Positions 9,001 to 16,300 of a stretch of DNA of 18,688 bases are shown here, piece by piece; position 1 is the stretch's first letter; every line of letters starts with the position of its first letter. The position numbers were made by a program, and so were the translations under genes. This stretch comes from an uncultured Chlorobiota bacterium (GTDB taxonomy: Bacteria; Bacteroidota; Kapaibacteriia; OLB7), in contig CAMLOB010000010.1 in NCBI GenBank assembly GCA_946481475.1, positions 1-18,688 of the forward strand. The letters run 5' to 3'. The notes beneath the pieces were generated by a model that searched no databases, had not been told where the DNA came from, and saw only the letters and a list, made by a program, of their open reading frames with translations.

Positions 9001-9553
9001 CGGCGACGGCACCTTCAGTCCCCTCCCGCTCCCCCCCGAGGCACAATTCGCCCCGATTCACGGCATGACCACGGAGGACTTCAACGGCGACGGCGTCCTT
9101 GATCTGCTGCTCAATCAGAACTTTTACGGACCGGACGGAACGGTTATCCGGTATGATGCCGGCATCGGTCTCTTCCTCCGGGGTCTGGGCGACGGCACGT
9201 TCGTCCCGGTCCGGCTCGACACGGCCGGCTTTCTGGTCAACTGTGATGCCCGGTCGATGGTAACGATGAGAAAAGGTCGTTCGGATTCCCTCTACATCCT
9301 CTCGGCCTGCAACGCTGCAACGGGTGCTCTGCATTCCTGGAGCCTGCCCGGCACCCGCATCCTCACAATTCCCATAGGAGAGAGGGTAACCCATGCGATA
9401 CTGGTCAGGAGTAACGGCACAGAAGAACGCCGGGAATTCTATTGCGGTTCGGGCTATCTCTCGCAGAACAGTCCGACACTTGTTCTGTCGCCGTCGATTC
9501 GGGAAGTTCATCTCTACAGAGGAACCATACGGCTTCGCACCATCACTCCGTAG
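6047..9553 (+). CDS. Exported FG-GAP/VCBS-repeat protein with ASPIC/UnbV domain (CRTAC1-like)
   Basis: This 1168-residue protein has GAGGAGG about 11 bases upstream of ATG 6047 and a signal peptide ending around AGAQ (residue 36). Fourteen D-x-[DN]-x-[DN]-G-x-x-D calcium-binding-type loops begin near residues 84, 138, 189, 250, 302, 379 and 460, then 646, 700, 759, 819, 870, 906 and 1011. That suggests two seven-bladed propellers. Between them, about residues 490-578, lies an ASPIC/UnbV domain (GIGARLYV, SYLSSMEYLLHFGLG, DELEVRWPDG). The last 50 residues (GYLSQNSPTLVL, then VHLYRG) look like a degenerate second copy of the same motif. Such proteins are common in Bacteroidota and usually lack an assigned function. 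CRTAC1 in animals is extracellular. No T9SS sorting domain is visible at the C-terminus. The gene is convergent with paralogue B and has a hairpin terminator 55 bases downstream. Confidence 0.92.
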   Translation: MGKFENRRMLCHPHRFALCFRLCLFLHMLPFIAGAQDRAEAPLFELIGPETSGIGFSNHIIESDTFYMSVFIYAYNGGGVAVGDINRDGLPDLYFSGTQTHSPSRLYLNKGGMRFEDISASAGVLDSVGVRFGLAMIDIDGDDDLDIYVCKQDAPNRLYINNGDLTFTDKAKEFGLDYCCSSTQGSFFDYDNDGDLDLYLGINGQAFERHPMVKGLPDKLFRNDDGIFRDVSEEAGIHDEGYALSVTVGDINEDGRPDIYVTNDFSIRDRMYINNGDGTFTNGMEQLMRHTSAASMGSDIADFNNDGLLDIVGLDMMPETHWRKMSNATSLSTFSPVFDSTQLMRNTLLMNRGLGYFSDIGQYAGMSETDWSWGPLVADYDNDGHKDLFITNGFKRDVLNLDITQYFNPHISRLDLLQQIPELRLPNYVFRNNGNLTFTNMTETWNANQIVNSNGIAFGDFDVDGDLDLVINNLDSVPFILKNQAVEQKRGAWLQVVLEGEGKNSRGIGARLYVRQKGKQPTTQMQEMIPVRSYLSSMEYLLHFGLGLADRIDELEVRWPDGARQLLTNVKVNQRLRLRRKDARDPDRDDKESAGEGPVAGTIFRQEPSGRLSPFRHIENSINDFYRERLLPRRFSISGPGMAVGDVNGDGLEDLWLGQGRSTPGRILLQRADGSFLPSDLPEELTADSLSEDLGGIFFDADDDGDLDLYVVSGGDEVGPERPELQDRLYRNNGKGGFERDSTALPEMRTSGSCIAAADYDNDGDADLFVSGRVVPGLYGEAPRSYLLRNTNGKFVDVTAEVAPELLHPGMVSSALWTDYDNDGDPDLMIVGEWMTPRLYRNQNGTFADVTSRSGLEGFEGWWNSLMGADLDGDGDIDYVAGNLGLNTKPELQASSSHPLQLHVNDFDGNGSRDLIISYYYRGKQYPTRNKADLAMQMGTYIKRKFPTTSAYALATLPEILPVERLDSADVRKVHTFSSLCFRNNGDGTFSPLPLPPEAQFAPIHGMTTEDFNGDGVLDLLLNQNFYGPDGTVIRYDAGIGLFLRGLGDGTFVPVRLDTAGFLVNCDARSMVTMRKGRSDSLYILSACNAATGALHSWSLPGTRILTIPIGERVTHAILVRSNGTEERREFYCGSGYLSQNSPTLVLSPSIREVHLYRGTIRLRTITP

Positions 9554-9607
9554 AGCAAAGGACATTCCGCACGTCGGCCGTATCGACTCCCGGTCGTACT
9601 GAAAATC

Positions 9608-9648
9608 GAACGGGGCCTGTCGTCCGCTTGCGACGACAGGCCCCGTTC
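9608..9648. terminator. 17-bp perfect hairpin between convergent genes
   Basis: Positions 9608-9624 and 9632-9648 are exact reverse complements, with loop CGCTTGC. The core is CGGGGCCTGTCGTC. The hairpin lies 55 bases after the FG-GAP stop and downstream of paralogue B on the other strand, so it can serve both transcripts. It lacks a clear T-run on either side. A very stable stem such as this may act without one. Confidence 0.65.
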
Positions 9649-9676
9649 ACGTTCATTCAGGGTTGCCTGAGCTTCC

Positions 9677-9711
9677 GGATGATGCGGAGATGTTTCCTTT
9701 CCGCATCATCC
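9677..9711 (-). terminator. 12-bp perfect hairpin just after paralogue B
   Basis: Positions 9677-9688 and 9700-9711 pair perfectly (core GATGATGCGGA) around an 11-base loop. The hairpin starts 19 bases past the paralogue B stop on the minus strand, the usual place for a terminator. No strong T-run follows. Confidence 0.45.
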
Positions 9712-9729
9712 ATCCGCGCTTCCCCTTCC

Positions 9730-12700
9730 TTATCGGATCAGGTTCAGAGACTCAGTGGTAACAACCATTCCGCCGACATCGAGACGGATGAAATACCGTC
9801 CGACCGACAGTCCGGAAAGATCCACGACTTCACTGAATTCACCGGCCTCCTTTCTCCCCTCGACAACGCTCATCACCATCTCTCCCTTTTCGTTGAAGAT
9901 ACCGACGCGCACAGGCTCATCGGACATCGACCGATAGCGAATCGTCACGGTCGAGGAGACCGGATTCGGAACCGGAGCGTCAAGAGCGGCAATCGCACCG
10001 ACCGAAGCCCTGCTCAATCCGGCTCCCGGAGTCGCCTGTCCCTGTGAGCGGGAAGACTCGCTCGGATCGTCCACCCGGATCGTGCTGCCGGCCTCTCCTC
10101 CCAACTGCACAATCTGCGGACCGTTCGTCGCATTGCTTCCGAAACTCAACTGTGCGGTTGAAGCACCGGGGGCCTGAGGAATGTAGGTTACCTCGAAGAT
10201 CTCGGTCTGTCCCGGCTCCAGAACCCGACGGATTATCGATCCGACCCGGTAATCATTCATATTGACTCCGCTGAGCACCGGATCGGTCAGACGCACCGGT
10301 AACGTCCCGGTATTGGTCACGGCCGCGAACGAGCGGGCAATCTCTCCGACAGAGATCTGCGTGGCGGTAAACAGTGCAGGAGGATTCACCACAAGGGTTC
10401 GCGTCCCCGCGTATCCGCTTATCCGGACCACAGTCGGGTTGCCCCCTTTGATCTGAATTTCCATCTCGGCACTCCGATCTCCGGCTGTTCCGGCCGGATC
10501 GGGCTGCAATACCACCCACAGATCCAGTTGTTCGCCCGGTTGCAACACCAGAGGAAGCGTCGGCCATGGGTTCGACGGATCAGGCAGAATCTCCCCGTTC
10601 CCTCCGTTGATATTGATGCTCTCGATCTCGATCGGCCCTGCGGATGTATTCTCCAGTCGAACACTTCCCCGGCTGTTCTCGCCGCCGATCGCCGCCGGAG
10701 CCAGACGCAGATCGCGCCCCTCAAGTCCGAGGCTTCCCACACCGAAGACATCCCAGAAATACGTGCCCCGCTCTATCACGCCATTCCCTCCGAGCGTCGA
10801 GTCGTTGGTCAGCAATCGGATTGTGGCCAGTCGCGAACCGTAGGACTTCGGCGTAAAGGCAATCACCACCGTGTCGCCGGTTCCCGGGGCCAGCACATAG
10901 TCGTCACCGTCGATCCGGGTGTTCGGCAACACCTCAACAAGCTGGAACTCGTCGATGTCGCCCGACTCCAGCCGCAACGCATCCTTGTTGATGCGGAGAT
11001 CGCACTCCCCGTTGTTGTACAACCATGCGGTAACCATACGGGTCTCCCGAACCTCGGTCTGCTCGAAAACAACTCCCTTCGGTCGTTCGATATTCCCGAC
11101 TCCATGAAGCGAGGCACCGATTCCGCGACCGAATAGGCCGGCACTGACAAGACCCCGGGTCACCACACCTTCGATTGTTCTGTCGTATAGTTTGAAGCCG
11201 TTGGTCTCGAAGTAGATACGTCCGAAATGTCTGCCGGGATATGTCGGCGACATGATCAGTCTGAACGTCCGGGATTCTCCTTCCGGGACAATCACCTCGA
11301 ACGGCTCGCCCGGCGCGTGCGGCTTGCTGTTCGCCGCTCCGGTACCGATGAAATATCCCCGCAGAGGGACCGGCCGGCCGAACGCATCCCGAAGCATCGG
11401 ATACGGAGGCGTTCCCGGACCGATCACCGTGTCGCTGGCAAAGAGACTGAATCCGTTGACGATGAAGTCGCCCGATCCGGTATTCTCCGCCGTCACTTCA
11501 TATGTCACCAACCCCTCACCGACACACGCAACGTCGTTGACGAAGAGCTGTGAAGTCGAATCGATCCGCAGACCGTTGATCCGGAGAATTCCCCCCGGCG
11601 CGGCTGCAAAGGCGCGGAGGAGATATCGCCGGGTCTCACCATCGGCGAACACGGTCAGAGTCGCCTCCTGATAGCCGACCGTATTCTGCGCATTGAACGT
11701 GATCGTCGGCGTCGACTGCTCTTCTCCGTCGATGTCATCGCTGGTCATATCCAGCGAGTAGTTGCCGGTCGGATCGTTCAGCGTATACGTCACATGTGCC
11801 GGCGGCGCAAGCCCCGGCTTCAGAATGTTTTCCAGCGTCAGCGGAGACCAGCTCATCGATGTTCCGAAGACCACTCGCGTACCGTTGATCAGCGTATCGC
11901 CGTCTGCCACGTTCGGTGTCCCTCCGCTGGCCACATTGCCGATCCACCTGATCCGCGGCGCAGATTCGCCGAGAAGCTTGTATGATACCGTCGCCGAGGT
12001 CAGCACGTTGGTAATGTTCAACGTGGCGTCATGTTCCCCGCCGTGAAGCGGTGCGAACCGGATCGCCGGTATGGTCCCGCTGTTCGCGATCACACTCGTG
12101 TTGTAGTTCAGATTGCCCGTCGCAACAAAGGAATAGCTCCCGGCATCCGGTCCCGTGATGCTCATCTGCACCGGGATCGGCGGAGCGGCGCACGCCTTCT
12201 TCAATTCAATCGGCGTGTAGCTGCTGGTCTGGCCGATCAGATCGGCCACGTTCCCGAGAAGCGTATCCCCTTCTTTCAGGTTGGCCACTCCTTCGTTCCC
12301 CGGACCGGTCCGTCCGTCGACAACCAGTTTGTTGGGTGTGAACTGATAGATCGTTCCCTGTGCAATGCCTACGGAAGTCAGGGTGACGGCGTTGTTTGCC
12401 GTCGTCGAACTTACCGTCACCGGCACCCCGGGCGAAACGCTGTAGAAGTTGTTGGAGGCGGCTGTGATGCCGATGGAGGCCGAAAGGGCCAGAGCCTGAT
12501 ACATCGGACCGTACTGGAATTCGATGCGGTTGGTCCCTTCGTACAGGCGGGCCTTGTACCGAAGCAGCGGACCGTTCGTGCAGTTGTACCAGTAGTAGGT
12601 ACCGCCGCTGTTGAACTGCGTGCGCCACTCGACTGTCAGCACCCGGTTCGGTGCCGTTCCGGTCACTTGATAATAGACGCCGACATCCGGATCGATAGGG

Positions 12701-13104
12701 GGCGAACAGGCGCCGTCATACATGTGCTGCTGGTCCCAGAAGGGGGCGATGATCGGGTAAACACCCGACGCATTCAGGCTGTTGCTGGTCGTGCCGTAGG
12801 AAGTGGTTCCCAGTACCATATATCCCCCCACCCCGACGGTAAACTGCGTGTAGGTGACGCAGTTGAAAACGAAGTTGAATCCGATGTTGAAGGGACCGGC
12901 AGTCCGACTTTCGTCGAATGTTCCGTACGTACTTGTAGTCGTACCACTGATCACCTCGTTGCCTGCGGTGATCGATGTGTACGTGTCCGAGCTTGTGCTG
13001 AACGTGTACTCACGTCCGATTTGTGCCGAAAGAACGGTAGTGGAAAGGAGTATCGCCATCAAGGCGATACCCGAAATTGAACAGAGACGGTAACGGGGAC
13101 TCAT
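9730..13104 (-). CDS. Giant T9SS-exported surface protein, choice-of-anchor-D-like (paralogue B)
   Basis: This 1124-residue protein has AGAGGAGA six bases before ATG 13104, which fixes the start. The signal peptide ends around SAQ (residue 28). Residues about 30-257 are the head domain (FNFVFNCVTYTQFTVGVGGY, IAPFWDQQHM, APNRVLTVEW, ARLYEGTNRIEFQYG). Residues 262-388 and 389-500 are the two GGT/GDTLL modules. Cys305, Cys527 and Cys701 are conserved in A and C. Residues about 660-790 hold the NNGECDLRI and TNDST module, a pattern typical of choice-of-anchor D repeats. Two Ig-like modules follow to about 1003, then a Ser/Gly linker, and a T9SS type A sorting domain at about 1044-1124 (PNP, VGIFNEKGEMV, LSVGRYFIRLD, terminal NLIR). 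It should be exported and attached to the cell surface. A structural or adhesive role is inferred. It is closest to paralogue C, notably over residues about 900-1035. Confidence 0.93.
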   Translation of the reverse strand: MSPRYRLCSISGIALMAILLSTTVLSAQIGREYTFSTSSDTYTSITAGNEVISGTTTSTYGTFDESRTAGPFNIGFNFVFNCVTYTQFTVGVGGYMVLGTTSYGTTSNSLNASGVYPIIAPFWDQQHMYDGACSPPIDPDVGVYYQVTGTAPNRVLTVEWRTQFNSGGTYYWYNCTNGPLLRYKARLYEGTNRIEFQYGPMYQALALSASIGITAASNNFYSVSPGVPVTVSSTTANNAVTLTSVGIAQGTIYQFTPNKLVVDGRTGPGNEGVANLKEGDTLLGNVADLIGQTSSYTPIELKKACAAPPIPVQMSITGPDAGSYSFVATGNLNYNTSVIANSGTIPAIRFAPLHGGEHDATLNITNVLTSATVSYKLLGESAPRIRWIGNVASGGTPNVADGDTLINGTRVVFGTSMSWSPLTLENILKPGLAPPAHVTYTLNDPTGNYSLDMTSDDIDGEEQSTPTITFNAQNTVGYQEATLTVFADGETRRYLLRAFAAAPGGILRINGLRIDSTSQLFVNDVACVGEGLVTYEVTAENTGSGDFIVNGFSLFASDTVIGPGTPPYPMLRDAFGRPVPLRGYFIGTGAANSKPHAPGEPFEVIVPEGESRTFRLIMSPTYPGRHFGRIYFETNGFKLYDRTIEGVVTRGLVSAGLFGRGIGASLHGVGNIERPKGVVFEQTEVRETRMVTAWLYNNGECDLRINKDALRLESGDIDEFQLVEVLPNTRIDGDDYVLAPGTGDTVVIAFTPKSYGSRLATIRLLTNDSTLGGNGVIERGTYFWDVFGVGSLGLEGRDLRLAPAAIGGENSRGSVRLENTSAGPIEIESININGGNGEILPDPSNPWPTLPLVLQPGEQLDLWVVLQPDPAGTAGDRSAEMEIQIKGGNPTVVRISGYAGTRTLVVNPPALFTATQISVGEIARSFAAVTNTGTLPVRLTDPVLSGVNMNDYRVGSIIRRVLEPGQTEIFEVTYIPQAPGASTAQLSFGSNATNGPQIVQLGGEAGSTIRVDDPSESSRSQGQATPGAGLSRASVGAIAALDAPVPNPVSSTVTIRYRSMSDEPVRVGIFNEKGEMVMSVVEGRKEAGEFSEVVDLSGLSVGRYFIRLDVGGMVVTTESLNLIR
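11605..12321 (-). repeat. Internal tandem duplication in paralogue B (two GGT...GDTLL modules)
   Basis: Module 1 (11941-12321) opens with NEGVANLKEGDTLLGN, and module 2 (11605-11940) opens with ASGGTPNVADGDTLING. Both contain a late strand ending in (A)TLNI or (A)TLTV and a tail strand (VSYKLLG or RRYLLRAF). Module 1 has lost the GGT itself (NEG), so it has diverged further than in A and C. Boundaries were set by eye. Confidence 0.55.
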
Positions 13105-13110
13105 GTGGAT

Positions 13111-13118
13111 TCTCCTCT
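13111..13118 (-). promoter_or_regulatory. Ribosome binding site of paralogue B
   Basis: AGAGGAGA on the minus strand lies six bases before ATG 13104. It is a strong Shine-Dalgarno match and decides the start, which is also immediately followed by a signal peptide. Confidence 0.7.
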
Positions 13119-13124
13119 GTATTG

Positions 13125-13133
13125 TTTATGTAT
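13125..13133 (-). promoter_or_regulatory. ATACATAAA motif, possible -10 element of paralogue B
   Basis: The same nonamer as upstream of paralogue A, here 20 bases before the ATG at 13104. It overlaps TATACAT, which resembles a -10 box. The surrounding sequences otherwise differ between A and B, so the shared word stands out. Function is inferred. Confidence 0.35.
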
Positions 13134-13289
13134 AATGACGAGAGATTAGATTATCGTCCTGAAGACCAGATGCCTGAATACAATGTTACACACGACGCCA
13201 AAATACGCCCTCTCTTCCCTCCCGGTCAAGCATTTCTTTCGTGTTTATGCCGACCGGGAAGTATTCTGGGCAATTATTCGCAAAATGAC

Positions 13290-13325
13290 AGCGGGGATAA
13301 CCGCCCGGAAGCCGTTATCCCCGCT
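13290..13325 (-). terminator. 12-bp perfect hairpin after paralogue C
   Basis: AGCGGGGATAAC (13290-13301) pairs exactly with GTTATCCCCGCT (13314-13325) around a 12-base loop. It begins 55 bases past the stop of paralogue C on the minus strand, and a short T-rich stretch follows (TGTCATTTTG). It is a probable terminator. Confidence 0.6.
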
Positions 13326-13380
13326 CTGTATTTCACCGGACCTCGAAGAGAAGACCGGCGATATTTTCATACCGCATCCT

Positions 13381-16300
13381 CTAACGGACCACCGTCACCG
13401 TCCGGGTAACCAAATGGTCTCCCTGGCGCAGTGCACAATAATAGGTTCCGCTTGAAAGACCGGTCAGATCGACCCGGAGCGTATGCTCACCCTGAGCGAA
13501 ATCCCCCTTGTCGACCATCTTTACAAGAGCTCCGGTCGCATCGTACAGACCCAGTTCGACAGTTCCCTGCCCCGGCACCACAAACGTGACGTCCACCAGA
13601 CTGCGGGCCGGATTCGGTGCGACGGAGCGGAAGGTCAGCCGGTCGATCGCCAGGGCGGCCGACGCCCGGCTCAGATCCGCACCCGGCGTCACCTGGGTTG
13701 CCGATGAACCGCTCGGATCATCTACATGAATCGTGCTGCTTGCCTCCCCTCCCAACTGCACCGTCAGAAGTCCGTTTGTCGCATTGCTGCCGAACTCCAG
13801 TTGTGCGCTTGATGCTCCAGGAACCTGCGGGACATACGTCAATTCGAACACTTCAATCTGCCCCGGCTCAAGAACACGGCGACGAAGAGGACTGATGGTG
13901 TAATCATCCTTGTTCACACCGGTGATCGCCGGATCGTTCAGACGGACCGGAAGCGTCCCCGTATTCGAGAGAACGACAACGGTACGAGCCAGTTCGCCGA
14001 CGGCAATTTTCGTCGTCGTGAAGGCCGCACCCGGGCTTACCGCCAGCGTCCGCTTTCCTGCATAGCCCGAAATCACGGCAACGACCGTGTCGCCGTTGTT
14101 CAGCAGAAGTCGGGCCTGAGCCTCGCGTACGCCCTCGGCTCCTCCGGCGGCCGGCACCAGTGCAAATCCAAGATCCAGCTGCTGTCCCGGAACAAGAACC
14201 ACCGGGAGGCTCGGCCACGGCTTGGCGCCGTCCTCGACGATCTCACCATTTCCTCCCACAATCTCGATACCGATAACGGTAACCGCTTCCCCGGAGGTGT
14301 TCTCGATCGACATCGTCCCGTGGCTCGATTCGCCGTCGATCACGGCCGGGTTCAGTCTGAGGTTGCGGGCTTCCAGACCGACCTTGCCGACGCCGTACAG
14401 GTCAAGATAGTAGGCCCCCCGCTCGCTGACGCCCGGAAGTACGAGGGTGGAATCGTTCGTCACCAGGCGAATCGAGGCCCGGCGCGAACCGAAGGTTGCC
14501 GGTGCAAAAGCCGCGACAATCGAATCTCCCGTTCCGGGAGGGAAGACGTAGTTGTCGCCGCTGACCGACGTGTTCGGGAAGACCGAGAGGAGCTCGAATT
14601 CGTTGACGTCGCCGTTCATGATCCGGACTTCCGACTTCGAGATCAGCAGATCGCACTCGCCATTGTTCTGTACCCAGGTCTTCGCCACCTCACGCTCTCT
14701 GATGTCCACATCGTCAAAAGTGAGGGGTCTGGGAAGCTTCTCGTCGTTCTCTCCGGCGATCTTCGATCCGATCGCCTTGCCGAACAGATCGATGTTGAAG
14801 AGGCCTTCGATCTGGACAGGTGTCGAACCCGGATCATACGATCCGATCTCCGCCCCCGTGAAGTTCTCGCTGTTGGTCCGGATGAACATCCGTGCAAACC
14901 GGAACCCGGGAGAGATCGGCAGGTAGTTCAGATAGAGCGTTTTCGTCTCTCCCGGAGCGATCACTACCGGAAGGCTCGGACGCGGATTCTTCAGGTACGG
15001 TGCCTGTCCCGGCTGCTCGGTCAGTATGTACTCGATCGAGCGCATCCGGTCGCCGAACTGATCGCGAAGGATCGGATAGGGAGGAGCGCCCTGACGGATT
15101 TCCGAATCGGTTGCATAGACGATAATTTCATTGACCTCGACGTTGACGCGGTTGGTGTTCCGGATCGTCACCGGCACGGTAACGATATCGGACATACAAA
15201 GAACCGTCCGATTGAAGAAGGTAGCGCCGGATACGACAGGAGTGCCGTCAAGAGTAAACTCGGCAGAGGGGGCCAGTGAGTAGGCCGCCAGTGAGAACGT
15301 CCGCACTTCGCCGTCGGCATTGACGCGCAGCAACGCCCGCTGCTCTCCGGTCAGCGTCGGCGTAAAGGTAATCGTCGGCGTCGAGGACTGTCCGGCACTC
15401 AGCGAAGCCGATGTCGGACTGATCGAATACTGACCGGTCGGATCGATGATCGTGTAGGTCACCTGCGCCGGAGGAGCGCTGAGGTTGGCTCCGTTGTTCT
15501 TGATCGTGATCGGCGTAAAACTGCCGGAAGAATTCCGGTTGACTTCCACCGACTGCATCAGCAGGTCCGCATCGTTCAGCTCCGGTGTTCCTCCCTGTGC
15601 CGGGTTGCCGATCCACGCAATGCGGGGCACCCCGACACCGGCAAGATTGTATGTGCGGAAGAAGCCGTTGTCGTCAAGCACGATAAGCGTGGCTGTGCGT
15701 ACGCCCAGACCGCTCGGCCGGAAGGTCAACTGCGGTGTGTTCGTCTGGCCGTCGTTCAACACACCGACCTGGGGACTGATCGAATAGTCGGCTGCAAACG
15801 TTCCGGTAACCAGGTAGATATACTGCCGCGAAGCACATGCCGGGATTGCCCCCCCCAGACTGACCGTGAACGGCTGGAATGTCTGATCCTCACCGTTCGA
15901 GACCTCCCGATTCAGAAGCAGGCTGTCTCCTTCGTTCATCGCGAGGGTCCCTCCCTGTGCCGGATTGCCGGCAATCGAGACATTCGCCAGACACGGACTG
16001 AAGGTCAGCAGCAGGTTCGCATTGAATGCATTTGTGGTCGACCCGATGTTGGCGGAATTGTTGATGGCTGTCCGGCTGAAGGAAATCGGCGAGCCGGGAG
16101 TAACGCTGATAAAATCGTTGGCTGTGCCGCTCGCTGCGATGCCGATCGAAGCACTGGTTGTGTAGTCGGATCGCATCTTGCTGTAGTAGAACTCGATTTT
16201 GTTGCTCGTCTCGTAGAGACGCACCTGCCACCGGTAAATCTCGGCTTCGGTGCCGAGCGACGAGCCGTAGGCCCGAACCCGCCACTCGATGCTCAGTACC

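Larger units (their letters stand above)
13105..13380. other. Intergenic region between paralogues C and B
   Basis: These 276 bases hold the terminator of C (13290-13325) and the promoter and leader of B. A second inverted repeat, CCCGGTC (13221-13227) and GACCGGG (13252-13258) with a 24-base loop, lies about 115 bases before the B start and may be a leader structure or chance. No gene is supported. Confidence 0.5.

Noticed and set aside
8729..9565. Minus-strand open frame of 278 codons opposite the FG-GAP gene
   Set aside because: The plus frame has calcium loops and the ASPIC-like tail here. The minus frame has no domain and would run into the convergent intergenic region.
12031..13080. 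Plus-strand open frame of 349 codons opposite paralogue B
   Set aside because: It lies wholly inside the well-supported B gene, with no ribosome site, no recognisable domain and an antisense-like composition.
14320..15279. Plus-strand open frame of 319 codons opposite paralogue C
   Set aside because: Same reason: the minus frame carries the conserved cysteine and TNDST module in this stretch.
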